A stretch of 64,000 bases of DNA from Hirudinaria manillensis (Eukaryota > Annelida > Clitellata > Hirudinida > Hirudinidae): the NCBI GenBank assembly GCA_034509925.1, contig CM067534.1, positions 4,799,501-4,863,500 of the forward strand, in the 5' to 3' direction. The notes below the pieces were generated by a model, which saw nothing but the letters and a program-made list of their open reading frames with translations, was not told the origin of the DNA and did no database searches. A program made the translations under genes and the position numbers. Shown one piece after another: positions 12,001 to 24,700 of the stretch. Numbering within the stretch: the stretch's first letter is position 1; every line of letters begins with the position of its first letter.

Positions 12001-12599
12001 CGAGACAAAGACGTTGTCGCAGTCTATGATTGACTCCAGAGAGAAAATCTCTGATCCATCTCCATTGAAGAGTCTTCTGGCAGCTGACAGGAGTTGAAGT
12101 TTAACTGTGCATCCATCCAAGAGCTGAAAAACTTATTATTATTATTTAACATATTTAAGGCCATGAATTAATCATCACAAATTGTTTAAATTAATAAAAG
12201 CAGTATGAAACTTGTTAATATAATTTTCTAAAACAAAGCAAAGGACTAAATAATCTTTCTTCATATTTAACCAATGACAACTAATAGTATAGATGCAAAT
12301 TAATCAAATTGCAACATCATACAAATTCAGTTGATATTTAAAATACATGCAGAACTTATCAAGCAATGATTTTGCTTATTAAAGTCCCTCGAGGGAAGTC
12401 AAGTAAATGTAATCATTCGTTAGCTATCTTTAAATCTATTACCTTTAATAATTGGATTAATTACAACTAATTATCATATAAGTATCACTCACATCATTCA
12501 TTGTACTTCCAACCACTCTTGCAAACTGAGTTTTACTGCCATTTTTATAAGCAATGATAGTAGCCACAGCTTTGTCATTGTAGAGAGTCCCCTTCACCC
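2981..12599 (-). CDS. DCDC1: Doublecortin-domain protein, DCDC1-like (multi-exon)
   Basis: Minus-strand gene read in order: 12599-12493, 12123-11961, 11785-11677, 11489-11390, 10908-10814, 10633-10588, 10465-10280, 9914-9835, 9649-9536, 9138-8970, 8600-8453, 8197-8068, 7854-7735, 7532-7221, 6989-about 6860, about 6249-6173, 5274-about 4699, 4491-4353, 4268-4243, 4108-3959 and 3059-2981. Nearly all joins have GT-AG sites and matching phase; the joins 10280 to 9914 and 4699 to 4491 are unresolved. Doublecortin signatures recur: a basic strand with NG (AYKNGSKTQ, VYRNGDKNSDG, FVLKNGEQC, AYLNGDKNQ), then L..CT..L....ARR, then GEPF/GEPW. Doublecortin domains bind tubulin and microtubules. The mix of doublecortin repeats with a ricin-B-like segment and the phrase WLSCGEGFSPKGA points to DCDC1 rather than DCX or DCLK, since there is no kinase domain. 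The first exon and the end are uncertain. It is divergent from vinculin. Confidence 0.8.
3959..4491 (-). CDS. Fourth doublecortin half-domain with preceding short exons
   Basis: Exon 4491-4353 (KFLELIPDIGTCDGKIEEMD onward) ends in phase 1 at a GTAAGC donor. A 26-nt exon, 4268-4243 (ASGKEYLA), returns to phase 0. Exon 4108-3959 then reads QKVPAYLNGDKNQSLKHVYG and LLQDCTRKFKLSKPAKYLY, a clear doublecortin pattern. It ends at GTTAAC in phase 0 and joins in phase to 3059-2981, whose end (VTCREVVCTG) resembles the last strand before the GEPF turn. Confidence 0.6.
4696..6249 (-). CDS. Third doublecortin domain and acidic linker
   Basis: An exon at about 6249-6173 (RHLKLFVLKNGEQCKQSARS) joins in phase 0 to the large exon at 5274, which reads FLDHCTSKLNLPSAARRIF and then YISMGEPWSNPNMS. 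A basic stretch (KQKNFLSRTKRAKRPGG) and a long acidic, serine-rich tail follow. The open frame runs to TAA at 4696. Because another doublecortin half lies further down on the same strand in matching phase, the exon probably splices just before that stop (for example GAA|GTCTAA, phase 0), giving alternative ends. Confidence 0.7.
5926..6024 (+). repeat. (AATC)n microsatellite
   Basis: About 24 head-to-tail AATC units with two interruptions near the right end, in an intron of the DCDC1-like gene. Confidence 0.95.
6283..6434 (+). repeat. (AAT/AAC)n microsatellite
   Basis: About 150 bp of AAT units mixed with AAC and AGT, lying immediately upstream (in gene orientation) of the doublecortin exon at 6249. 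Confidence 0.95.
6860..7854 (-). CDS. Ricin-B-lectin-like segment of the DCDC1-like gene
   Basis: Exons 7854-7735, 7532-7221 and 6989-about 6860 join in phase 0. The middle exon starts DGSIVNKLTRGLLTK and later reads QQWDFTTDGYISPK. The third continues NQKSLVLTLVDKN. A Q-x-W motif preceded and followed by GxIxxK and LVLT strands is the signature of a beta-trefoil (ricin-B) repeat, and a segment of this kind is known in the DCDC1 family. Between the two halves lies a long low-complexity insert with polyserine and an N/D-rich run. Sugar binding cannot be judged from the sequence. Confidence 0.6.
8288..8360. repeat. GC-rich imperfect inverted repeat in an intron
   Basis: A GC-rich island in otherwise AT-rich intron. 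The left arm (ggcccggcccagccc) and the right arm (gggccggaccgggcc) pair with about two mismatches around a loop of about 35 bp. The function is unknown. Confidence 0.6.
8970..9914 (-). CDS. Second doublecortin domain, split over three exons
   Basis: Exons 9914-9835, 9649-9536 and 9138-8970 join in phase 0. The join of the first two gives LRLKVYRNGDKNSDGLTV, a typical doublecortin first strand. The third reads LIRHCNGIANSRRGADGM and ends VFLSSGEPWNSPSG. The helix region RHCN..IANSRRGADG replaces the usual C T..L..PAR..F pattern, so the fold is recognisable but diverged. Confidence 0.7.
10280..10465 (-). CDS. Helical, coiled-coil-like exon of the DCDC1-like gene
   Basis: This 62-codon exon is rich in E, K, L and S (NEERALVQMSSLLSMSRSQL, then HEEELKNACDRLKGLIGAL) with hydrophobic residues at heptad-like spacing. 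That suggests an amphipathic helix or coiled coil between doublecortin modules. Both splice sites are strong (ctgacaatg side acceptor, GAGGAG|GTAGGT donor) and it enters and leaves in phase 0. Confidence 0.7.
11961..12599 (-). CDS. First complete doublecortin domain of the DCDC1-like gene
   Basis: Two exons (12599-12493 and 12123-11961) join in phase 0. The first half carries KGTLYNDKAVATIIAYKNG, the first ridge of a doublecortin fold. The second half carries LLDGCTVKLQLLSAARRLF and ends VFVSIGEPFQNPN. The following exon (11785-11677) is read in the frame that fits phase on both sides (FLEASRQSSW...); the tempting alternative frame there (RISRGKSS...) breaks phase on both sides and was dropped. 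Confidence 0.8.
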
Positions 12600-13834
12600 C
12601 TGAAATAAGTTTTTAAAATTTTGCAGAATTAATTAGCAAACTTAATATTTAATATTTAATATTTACTTCTCGATCTTGCACATCCACAACCTTGTGAGTC
12701 ACATGAATATGTAGACCTTGGTGGAGGAAATATTCAAGATATATATTCTCTCTAAACCAACGTCTTCCTACTATCTCTTACCCACAAAATAGAATTAATT
12801 AGAACCATGATTGCTTCTACTTACAATAACAATTCAAAAAAAAATAATCGTTGCACTTTTAAATAGAGATTTTCAAATAGACCCTCGAGAAATTGAGTGT
12901 CAGAGTTTGAATTCATATGATGCTCACGCTGCACTATATTCACTGAATTGACTGGACGAAAGTCTCCTAACTTCCCTTGTCTTTGTCCTACTTTTTATAT
13001 TCAACGCTGAGCTGGAACGAAAACAGACATTCCCAAATGTGTTTGAGGCACGGCTGTTCACTTTGTCTTGCCTGTTTAGAAAATATATCATAAATGTGGT
13101 TGACCCAACCAATATTTTTTTTCTGAAATAGGATGGCCACACTGAACTGATGGGCCATCAACTTTAAAGGCATTTCCCTCTCAGAATCGCAAAAGATTGC
13201 CACGACTACATTTTATTTTAGATTACCGCCTATAAAGTCACACAAAACCTGGAAAATCCAATTTCAGATGACGTACGAGACTGGCGCCCGCCCTCTCTGG
13301 AGCAGACACAATCTATTTCCGACATTTGAAATTATAAAATTTACAATAAATTTCACAAAAAACTTTTTCAATCGCATCCGATACTTTATACTTTCTACTT
13401 TGTAACTATGGAAATTGAATCGATGCCAAACGAAGTGTTTGATTTCAAATAACTTATTTATTGGTAAAGCAATATGTAAATTAACTTTTTAACTTTATTA
13501 TGTTTATTGAATTTTAATTTATAAATCAAGGACATTTTTTGCATTAACTTTAAAACTTTAATATTATTAAAATTATGCTTTGTTTATACAAGTAAATTGT
13601 AATATTTTATATTTAACCCTAAATTATAGCAAAGTAAAATATATGTGATGTCTGACAGAACAAGTGGGCCTACTCTGTTCTGTACTGCAACTGCTGGAGG
13701 AGCCGTGGCTTTCGTCGCGTTAGAGTTGCATGTGTAGTCGGAGGTGCTAGATGTTAAAAATATTGCATTGAAGAGACTCATAAATTTTGGAAGGTGTATT
13801 CTTTTGTGGATGTACCTGTTGACACATCACAAAT
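12600..13834. promoter_or_regulatory. Divergent intergenic region between the DCDC1-like gene and vinculin
   Basis: The two genes point away from each other with about 1.2 kb between their first confident coding positions. I see no clear TATA box next to either start. A perfect 8-bp inverted repeat (acagaaca ... tgttctgt, 13 bp apart) lies near 13,657-13,685, in what is likely the vinculin 5' leader or promoter. A shared promoter is inference. Confidence 0.4.
12879..12916 (-). CDS. Candidate first coding exon of the DCDC1-like gene
   Basis: An ATG at 12916 opens a short frame (MNSNSDTQFLEG) that could splice at a weak donor (GAGG|GTCTAT) in phase 1. That is the phase required by the exon at 12599. 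A second open stretch near 12,670-12,740 (LEYFLHQGLHIHVTHK) could be another 5' exon, but its phase does not fit. The true start is therefore open. Confidence 0.25.
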
Positions 13835-16800
13835 ATGCCCGTATTTCATACTAAAACCATTGAAAGTATTTTGGAGCCTGTTGCTCAACAGGTAAATTTG
13901 CTTTTCGCAGACATAATTTAATTTTTTGAATTCTGTGGAGCATTTTTAACTCATTTTCCTTTTTATTATAAAATTTAAAAGCCATGTTACCAAGAAAGGC
14001 CCTTTTCTTTTAGATCGCTGTTTAATGGCATTACCATTCAATTTAGTTAAATTTGGTATATCTTTCTGCATTCATGTTGTTACAAAACTATTGCTTTATT
14101 TTTTCAATTTCGTTAACCAAGTGGAGATTGACCAATAAAGGCTTCACTTGATAGAAAACTAAATAATAATCTTTGAAGTAAGGGGAAAAAAAGGCACTAA
14201 ACTCCAAATTGGAAATATTTTCTGAGTGTCAAATGCCTTTGAGGCAGGCCTATGAAGAACCTGGCTTATTTTTACATACTATCATTCGTCTACAATATTT
14301 AGCGATTTTGTCTATTTTGAGGTACTAAATTTGATTTTGAATTTATTTCGTAATCATTCTTAAGCAATTAAACATCATAATTACTGGTGATTAAGATTTA
14401 CATTCATGGGATTCGCTCTGGTTCGACTTAACGATTATCATTTTATTCCCCGTTGCAGGTTAGCAAATTGGTCATCCTACATGAGGAGGCGGAAGACGGA
14501 AATGCCATGCCGGACCTTAGCAGACCGGTGCAGGTCGTGAAGCTGGCAGTGGATAATCTCATCAAGGTAATAGCTTAATAAATGGAATTTAAGTGGGAAA
14601 CTGTAAAAAAATGTAAGAATGCAAATTATAATTCATGACATCATAGCGATGTCAATTGTCTGAGAAAGATTTATGGATGCATTGAAAGCATTTGAGGCTA
14701 TTGAGATATCTGACAACAATTACATCAGCATCAACAACAACAACAACACTAATGACTACTAATAATAGCTTGCGGTCTTAAAATGCAAGCTACCATTATT
14801 GTTATTGTTATGGTTACTATTATCATTATCTGGATATCTATAATATCATTAATATCATTAATCAATGAATGTGCTAAATAAATATCGATGCTAAATAAAT
14901 AAAATTATGAGTGGCAAACAAAAACTATGCGGGCACCTCCACAATCATGACTTAGTAATTGCTCCGGCATCATCGAGGTAATGCTCGCGACAGGTGGGAT
15001 ACGAAACGATCAACAATAGCGAAGATCAGATCTTGAAACAGGACATGCCTCCTGCCCTGAACAGGGTCGAGGACTCCTCCATGTTCCTTCTCGATGCTTC
15101 CAACATGCTCAGGGACGATCCGTACTCGGCCGCTGCCAGGAAGAAGCTAATAGAGGGGTCGAGAGGTCAGCTTGCGATGTGTAATTGTTGGTTCTTGAAG
15201 AGACTGAAGAACTATTACTTATTAATTTGGACATTTATGATGATAATAATAATAATAATAATAATAATAATAGTAATAATAATAATAATAATAATAATAG
15301 TTATTATTATAATAATTACTGATTAATGATGTTAAATTGTATTTGATGGACAGTTGCCAGGTGCAAAGAGTTTGGTGCACTATTGACTGAGTACTGAGAT
15401 TTTTTCTGTTGATTTGCTGACAATAGACTACTTCCTGTGGTTTTCAGTGCATTTGCATTGATTAAACATGCCATCATTACCATCATTATGGTGGTTATTG
15501 TTTTGGTTATGGTTGAAATTCACTTTCAGTCATCCATTCCTGATCAATTTAATTAATTTAAATATATTAATTTAATGTTGGAAATTCAATAAAACCAGTA
15601 ATTAGTTGAGCCTTTGTCATGGCAATGGCTGAAGTTGGAAGATCATCCAACATTGCATCCATGTTGAATGATGTGGTTCAAAATATTATGAAAGTCCATA
15701 TCTATCTGAAGTTGGTTAGAAATACCAAACTATTGAAGATGAGGCGTCACCTCAGTGGGATCTCAGAGCCTAGCAAGTCTAAAGCCTAAAAAGAAATATA
15801 AAGACTGTAAGCTGGAAGGATAGAGGAATGTGTTCTTGTTTGCACAGTGGGCTGTACTGTCTGTTAGTGTGGAGTAAAACTAAGGATGTAAATGTTTACA
15901 AATGAGGGTTAAAAAAATCTGGCTTCCAATGATTTATACATTTGTTGATATTATCAGAATGATCACCATCATCATCGTCATCACAACCACATCGGTGCTC
16001 TTCATCATCACCATCATCATCATCGTCGTCATCATCAACATCATCGTCGTTGTCTCATTCATGTAATTAATGAAATTGAAATGAGTAACAGATGACGGGT
16101 TTTTCCATCGTAAGACCAATTAACCTATTTTGACTAAATGTTGACTTATTGTTTTAATTGTTGAAACTATCTTCAGGCACCATCATTTAATACCATGCAA
16201 AATCATTGCAACACATCATTGCAGTCATAATATCGTCATCATCATAGTCATCATCGGCTGGTTTATGAGTGAATGAATGATATATTTTTTTTGTGTGTTT
16301 ATTTAACTGACTGTCCTGTTTTGAGCCAAGTACATTTCCATCTTCATTATATTTTTGCCCTCTCTAAGGACATTATTTTATTGCTATGGATATCATAAAA
16401 ATATATTATAATAAAAATGTATTATTATAAATAATTACACAAAGATGTAGCCAATGAAGAGCCAATATCCTCAGACTTCTTTCAGAATGAAAATTAAATC
16501 TCCTATTGGCTGTGTCACTTATCCTGTCTCTTCTTGCTGTTTTGTATGAAATCTGATCTTCTGAATTTGTAGAATACTGTGCTGGTGATGATGATAATGA
16601 TGATGTTTGTGGTGATGACTATTTGATGGAATGATGGAAGAGTTATTGAGATTATATGTAATTTTTTTGTTGAAAAGAAAAAAGATTTGTTGACCAAACA
16701 CAGAAAAATAGGATAAAATGCTTCTATGGTAACTTAAAGTAATTGATAATGTGTTAATGATTCCCAAAACAAGCACTTTAGGAAAGCAATTAATTAATTT

Positions 16801-19800
16801 GGCAACAAAGTTTGTATCTTGATTGGCAGTTTGCCATTAGTTTTGAGAAGACATGATAGGCCCTATTGCTAGGTCAACAATGGAAGGTTGATGTCTATTG
16901 TGATGGACCAATAGCCAGTGGGCACTGCTGGACTACTAATTGACCGCATTGCTGTTGCATTAGGCCGGATTGGATTACCAATTAGGCTGGATTGGAATAC
17001 CAATTAGGCTGGCCAAAATAGTATTTGGCCAGAGTTTGTGAACCCCTGGTTTATATGTTGCTGGCAATGATGATGATCTGTTATGAATGATTTATAAAAT
17101 GTTTCATTATAATAACGTTTCTTTAAATCGTTAATTATAATTAATAATTAAGTTTAATAGCTCATACCTTGTAGCTTTGTTGTTTTTTTATGTCAGTTTT
17201 AGTAATGGAAAGCCAAGCTGAATTCATTCTTTGTGGTTGTATAGTAATAATAGCAATGAGCATTGCCATTATTATTATTATTATTATTTATAACTATGTA
17301 TGTGTCAAATGAATCAGTATATCTAGGAAACGACATTAACTATTTGCAGGAATTCTACAAGGCACCTCAGCTCTCTTGTTGGCCTTTGATGAGTCCGAAG
17401 TGAGAAAGATAATCAGAGTGTGTAAGAATGTTCTCGAATATCTTGCCATCACTGAAGTTGTTGACAACCTGGAAGACTTGGTCACCTTTGTCAAGGTCAT
17501 CTTTCATATCGCTTGTTGTGGACAGTCGTTGGCGATAATTAGATTGATTTTGAATTGTTGATGATGCTGATGCAATGCTGATAAACTAATTAACCTAATT
17601 TCATTAAAACATTTAAATTGACTATTCCAAAATCAATCAGAATCTCAGTCCAGTCCTGACAAAAATGGCAAAAGAGGTGGACACAAGAGAGAAGGAACTC
17701 ACTCACCAGGTTCACAGAGAATGGCTCCAAAGGTCATTGGAGCAGGTCAGACAGTTGACCCCGGCCTTGATAAGCAGCATCAAGAACTTCATCACCACTA
17801 AAAATCAAGGTCGGCTTGAACTCTTTCATTAAGTATTCGATATTTGCATTTTAATTTAGACTCATTATAATAATTTATTCCACTGACTGGTTGTGGGTGT
17901 TGAGAGTAGCTGTGGCCTGAAGTTTAAAGGAATTTGGAGCATCCAGGATGAATGTTGCCTTGCCAGCTAAAGATGATGAACATGAAATTTTTTATGCATC
18001 AGCTTCTTTTTAAATTTATCATCATCATGTATGTTTGCTTCTGTTGCTAACTTTATGTTTTTTTATTTATTTGTTTGTTATTATTATTATTATTATTATT
18101 ATTTAATTATTATTTTAATGATTATGGCTCCTGAGGAATGTTTAAAATTGTTTAAAAGTAATTTTTAAATTGACTGAAAAGTAAACATAATATTCTAATT
18201 GCACTTTTAGAAGTAGACTTAATGCTCTGCTTCTATGGGTAGAAGCCATTTTTGACTTGCAACCAGGTAAATATTAGCACAGGTACAATTGATGCAGACT
18301 CAGTCAGTGAAGGATGTTTTGACATCCCGTTTTATAGTTGATCAGCTTCTGAGAACTTCAAAGTGGGGTCTCTTAAGGGTAAATTGCTTGTCACAGGAAG
18401 GTGACTAGATAAGGACCCAGGCATGACCTCTGATATTATTTATTAAACTGTCCAATTTAAATTAATTTGCAAATATTTTAGCTGACTGAGAATAGCATAA
18501 TCGAGTTGATTGCCCTGCACCTCAATAATGGTCCTCTCTCATTCGTTGTCAGCAACAACCATTTAAGATTTTAAAATGATTGTAACAATTTAACAATTCA
18601 GAAGCTTGACTTGTTTATGGTTTCTATTTTGAATTGCACTTGCTTTGTTTTTCTATTTTTGTTGCGCTAAGAAATCATTAAATACATTACTCGAAGAAAA
18701 CACGATAAAGAGATAAAGATTGAGAGGATTTTCTTAGCAGAGGTAAAATGATGATGACTATGAGGTTGCTGACGAATTGAAAAGTTCAGGGTCTGCATGG
18801 AGTTCTTGGTGGAATGTAAATTGACTGCTGATGGGTTGATTTAGATTGGCCTTTGCTGTTGGTTGAAAGATTGTTTCTGATTGACTTCTGATTGATGAGT
18901 ATCAATCCAACGGTTGATCTTTAAATGGATAAGAAATGTTCTTGCTTTGTTTGTCTGTTTATTTTCATTGGTAACTTCTGCCAGTTCTGCAAAGGAAACA
19001 TCTCAGGGCAATTATAAATTATCAAGGGACAGACCTTAATTGCACTATTATCTGTCCAATTATATATATATATACCCGTATGAGTTGAGATAATTCTTTG
19101 CATCCTACATTCAGATTGGACTACAAAATGGTGGCAGCCATTGCATTTCATGGCATTTTGTTAGGGTGGTCCAACAACATTTTCTATGATTTTGTTCCAT
19201 AAATGGAACCAATCAGCACGAACATTTATCATGTCAAAATATAGGTCATGACACGATTACAGTCTATATATAGGTTCTACCTTTACATGGTCATCATGTC
19301 AGTTTCTTTTGCATAAATCTAGAGTTTAACTTTTATTTTTACGTTGGCAATATGTTTATTGTATCATTACTACTATTGTTGATTATTGTTATTATTATTA
19401 TTATTATTACTATTATTATTATTCTTATTATTATTATTATTATTATTATTATTGTTATTGTTATTATCCCAAGTCAGAATTTGACCTTTTAAGGTATTTA
19501 TTGATGTGCTCACAAAAGCAAATGGATGCCCATTTCAGGCGTGTTGATCTATCCTGCTGAAACTGTCAACAGCTTGTGGAATCATTCTTACTGCAAAGAG
19601 ACCAATGATGATGTGATAATTCATGGAGTTGACTCATCTCCAATTTGTCCTTTTTTTTCTGACAAGACTATTCTCTCACTCCTAAAACTCCAAACCATTT
19701 CTGATATGCAGAAATCTAGCCTGTCTTTAGATAATATCCTCGCGTATCCCGACAGGGTGCAGCGGATCTTCGGTGGACGATGCCACCAGCAGTCGCAACT

Positions 19801-21735
19801 ACGTCAACAGCAAGATGTGCGACGAGATCCACGAGATCATCAGGGTCCTTCAACTGACGACTTACGACGAAGAGGAGTGGGACGTCGACGACGTCACCGT
19901 CATGAAGAAGGCGCAGGTTCGTTTCCGCTCGAACGACTTGCGTGGGGAATCGGAGTGGTTGTTTGGTGGTGGGTGGGTGGGTGGGTGGGTGGGTGGGAGG
20001 AGACGGGGAGGAGGGGTTTGTAATAAATAAATGAATACAAAAAGGAATATTACTCATACAAATTGATTGTCCAGTTTTGGTTATGCTTTTTTGAGTATGG
20101 TCGGTCGAATAATTAAACTCTTTAATGGTTCACTTCCTGCATTAAATTTAATTACACTTACTTGCAGAATGCCATAGATGGGAAAATTAAGCATGCATTG
20201 AACTGGTTGTCTGATCCTGAGAGTTATGTAGGAAGTGCAGGTTGGTTTTTGTTCTCCTGTTCTGAGATATATCTATAATGGCATAGATCATCTACCAAAA
20301 TCCATCTCTTCATCTGTCTGTTGTTATGCATACAATCTGTGCACACTACTAGGTGCATCTTTTGTTTATTTCCTGTCTAACCAGGTGCTCACTCGCTCAA
20401 GAACGTGCTGGATGACGCACTGAAGATTGGAGAAAGATGCTCCAATCCAGAAGATGAGGAAGCAATCAGAAAGACCGTTTCCAACATCAATTCCATGGTG
20501 GATGCTCTTTGTGAGCTCAAGCAACAAGGAGAGGTGAAGTTTTATGTCTTAGTAACATCCAATAACATCCAAGTCTTATGAAGTTTTATGTTATAGTGAC
20601 AAATTTATTTTTGTATTATTTTTTTTATTAAATTTGATTTATTTTTACTTTTTAGGGTAACAGCCCACAGGCCATTTCATTGTCAAGAGGCATACAGCAG
20701 TTGGTCAAGGATCTACAAGATAGGTGTCAAAAGGCCGTACTCAACAGTGACAAGAGTCAGGCTCAGAGACCAGCCCACACTATCATCGGTAAACTGGAAC
20801 AAGCCCAAAGATGGCTGGCCAATCCCGTCGTTGATGACAAGGGTTTAGGTTAATAATGTCTTGTGCTTGCTCATTATTGGTAGATTTCCAACCAATAACG
20901 TTTCTCATGACGCAGGTCACAAGGCATGCAAGCTCATTATCGAAGATGGACTGAAGATGAGCGAAGGAATGTCCGGACACAGGAGGAGCGAGATGCTGCA
21001 ACTATGCAAAGAGGCTGAGACGCTATCCAACATGTTAGAAGACTTTTGCAGGAATGGACAGGTTGCTTCATGAATAATTTACGAATAAATTATGTCATTA
21101 AAAATCGTTTTAAATATATTTAAGTCATTAAGTTTTTAAAATAATGTTGGAATTGGGTTATAATATACATAAATAGAACAGTCATAATTTATATACTGTA
21201 TATATGTGATGATGTTATGAACAGAAAATTTATAGTCTTTAATTTTCTGCTCCACCACGAATGCACTGTTTAGCAGACATTTCGATCGCATGCACGCATC
21301 GCTCTCGGTTAAGTTAATTCGCCGCTTTATTATTCATGTAAAGCTCGTGCTCTCTTAGTTAAGCTTTACCTAATTACGAATAATAATATTTATTATAATA
21401 ATAATAATTATCATCATCATCCCATGTGTAATCATTCAATCCATTATTTTCGAAGGCCCACTCACCCAAGGCAGCCAACACTGCGGCCATGTTGTCTGCA
21501 AGACTTCAGCAGATTAAGGATCTCATTCAAGAGGGACTCGTGGAGAAGGTGATCATTGATTAACAATTGACCTATTTTTAGAAGTGCATTTGAAGTGTTT
21601 TTTGTTGAAATTTGTAATTAACGTTAGTAACGAAAAACCGAGACTTAGAGATCTGAGAATGATTTCAGGTGAATTTATTGATGTATGTATGTACATTTGA
21701 GATGTATTTTGGTTGGCTTTCTGATGATGATGATG

Positions 21736-21766
<31 letters not shown>

Positions 21767-24700
21767 CAATAATAATAATTTTTTCTATTACATTAGGTGG
21801 CTGAAGACTTCTTGGATATTTCCACTCCTCTGAAGCTTTTGAATGATTCAGCCATGGCACCATTTGGTAATAATATTTTGTTTTTAATTATTATTGCTGC
21901 CATTATTATTTGATATAAATAGATGTTATTATTATTATTATTTCATTTAGAAATAATATTTAAATGGTTTGTCATTAAAAGACTTTAGTTATTAGCAAGT
22001 CAATGGTTAATTGATTCAATGATTCAATGATGACGTCCATCAATCATCTCGAATTTTTAATTAAGGAACCCCAAGAAGAGAGGAGAACTTTGAGGAGAAA
22101 GCGAATAATTTTGCTCAGCACGGACACAAGATGAGCTCCACAGCAAAACAACTCGCAAGAGCAGGAACCTGCCACGACAGGAGAACCATCGAGGAGATAC
22201 AGGGTTCGGCAGAGAGGGTCGGTCTTGAAAATCAGAATTTGTCGTCATTGCTGATGATGATGATGATGCTGTTGTTGGTGATGATGATGATGACGTCAGA
22301 TCTGATGGCTAACCATAATAATTGTTTGTGATCACGTACCAAGAGCTGGAACTACATGAATGCCAACGTATTGACTGTACAAAAAAAAATATAAGATAAG
22401 AAAAAAATTAACATAATAATGCATAAAGGCATAAGATAGCAAAATACACATAAACCATGGCGGATGGATGGTAGGTGTTGAATGATTAACCTTCACGCAC
22501 GCAGGTGGAAGATCTGATCCCTCATGTGGTGAAGGCAGCTCGTATCGTGCTGAACAACCCCTCGAACCAGGCCTCGGTCGATCACTTCGAACTCCTGAAG
22601 AAGCAGTGGACGGACAACGTTGAGAAGCTGAGGGGACTCGTCGACGACGCAGTGGACAGTCGCGCATTCATCAGGGAGAATGGTGAGTAATCCACTATCG
22701 TCTCCTGTCTTGATGCTGATATCTGATATCATATCATCGATATAGTGATCCAAATAATATGACATTTCATCTGCAAGTCAACACATAACGATTGCTCGTT
22801 CAATGACTTCCAGAGGAGGGAATCTTGGCGGACACGAGAAGGGCAGAACAGTTCGTGAAGAGTGCAGATCCGACCGGGATCGTGAACGCCACCTCCAGCA
22901 TCGCGAGGAGGTCGCACAGGATCCTCCAGGTGGCCCAGTCGGAGGCCGACAACAGCGAGGATCCTCATTTCGTGGAGAGGATCCAGGAATCCGTGGACGG
23001 ACTGCGAGGACGTGAGTTTCTAAGAGTTTCCCTGCAAGTGTTTGTTTGTTTGTTCCTATCTGATTCCATAAGAACCGATTCTTCTGCTGCTGATCTCTGA
23101 TCTGGTTAATTCTTGATTAACTGTGATTCTATCGACCGTAGAAATTGCACCGGTCATCCAGAATGCCAAGGTACTTGCACAGAATCCGAGAGATCCGTCC
23201 GCCGCATCGGGTTGGAGGGCCGTCAATCAAGAGGTGAGCCGATTCCATCATCATCTACGTCACCATCTTCATCAACATCATCATCACACTCGGTTTTTTT
23301 TTCATCTAAAACAGTTGATAGATGCAGTGGCAAAGGTTAGAAAAGCAGTGAGCGAGAGAGGGGAGTACCCAGCACCCCCCGACTACCCACCTCCACCCGA
23401 CATGTCGCAGTTGCACATCTCGAGTGAGTGAATTGATGATGGACGACGTCATCACCGTCGAATGATGAATTGTGAATTAATGATATTAATAATAATAATA
23501 ATAATAAATGCTTATTCTTTTACTTTAAACTCCAAGATGAGATTTGAAGGTACTGTGATGGTGCTTATTATTATCATTATTATTATTATTACGACGATGA
23601 TGATTCTGATTATGATATTGATGCCTTACCACCATCATTATCATCGTCATGCTCGTGACATCAGGACCAGATCTTTCCAGTCAGCACCACTTCCATCAGC
23701 ATATGAACCATCTCCAGAATGCCGGACCTCCCCCAATTCCTCCATCACCCACTCACTTGGGTGGATATTATGGCTCAACCATGAGTAGAGGTTCTACGCC
23801 GGTCTTGAGGATGATGGCTGGGCTTGTTATTTCTCTAATCCCTTTGAAATTTTTCTCTCTCCTTTATCAAGGAGATTTCTAACGTTTTTTGTTGTTTGTT
23901 TGTATGCTACGACCATCGATTTGGTTGTCATTAGCAACGTCAATGTCTCCATGGCGACCAATCGTCATCAATGACAGGGTTGAAGCGATTGAATCTCTTT
24001 TTTTTTAAACTAATTGTTCGCTTATGTTCCTCTGAAATGTTTCTTTGCGAAGGTTAAAATTGATAATTTAACATGTTTTAATGGTTAACCTCAAACAAAT
24101 TGGTGAATGTTTATTATTGTTATTATTATTATTATTATTATTATGGTTGTTATTATTGCTATTATTATTATTACTATTATTATTATTATTATTATTATTA
24201 CATGCATGACCATGGAATGAGCCTTTCTACTTTTCTACCTTCGTTTAAGAAATCCAAAAGTTCTCCTTTGTAACTGATTCATCATCTTATGCCATTGGAA
24301 CCAACCTTGATGTCATGAAATGCCTTTGAAATGAATTCTGAGGATTTAATGCTTTAAATGCTTCAAAACTGCTTCCAAGTCGATCAGAAAGAAGTTCAAA
24401 TAGAGTCGTTTAATGTCACTGAATGCAATTTTGTGACGATGGTCACCAAATCAAATCCTTGGAATTCCCAAAATCAAAATCCATCATCGACATGCAGTGC
24501 TCTTGCGCCCAACATGCCATTTGAGTTATTGTATTCAAGTCTTAAATCAATAATTGCATCCATTTTGGACTTCCCGACTGGGACTTGGACTGAGAATGAT
24601 GATTGATGAATGCACAAGCATGATTCACAATTCATCAGATGTTACAAATTCTGATCTCAAATCCTTCCTTTGGATCTCTCAATATAATATTAAATTTACA

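Noticed and set aside
13657-13685. Inverted AGAACA/TGTTCT half-sites as a steroid-receptor element
   Set aside because: The spacing is 13 bp rather than the 3 bp such elements need.
22332-23015. Arg-rich open frames opposite or beside vinculin exons 14-15
   Set aside because: They are out-of-frame readings of vinculin exons with high GC.
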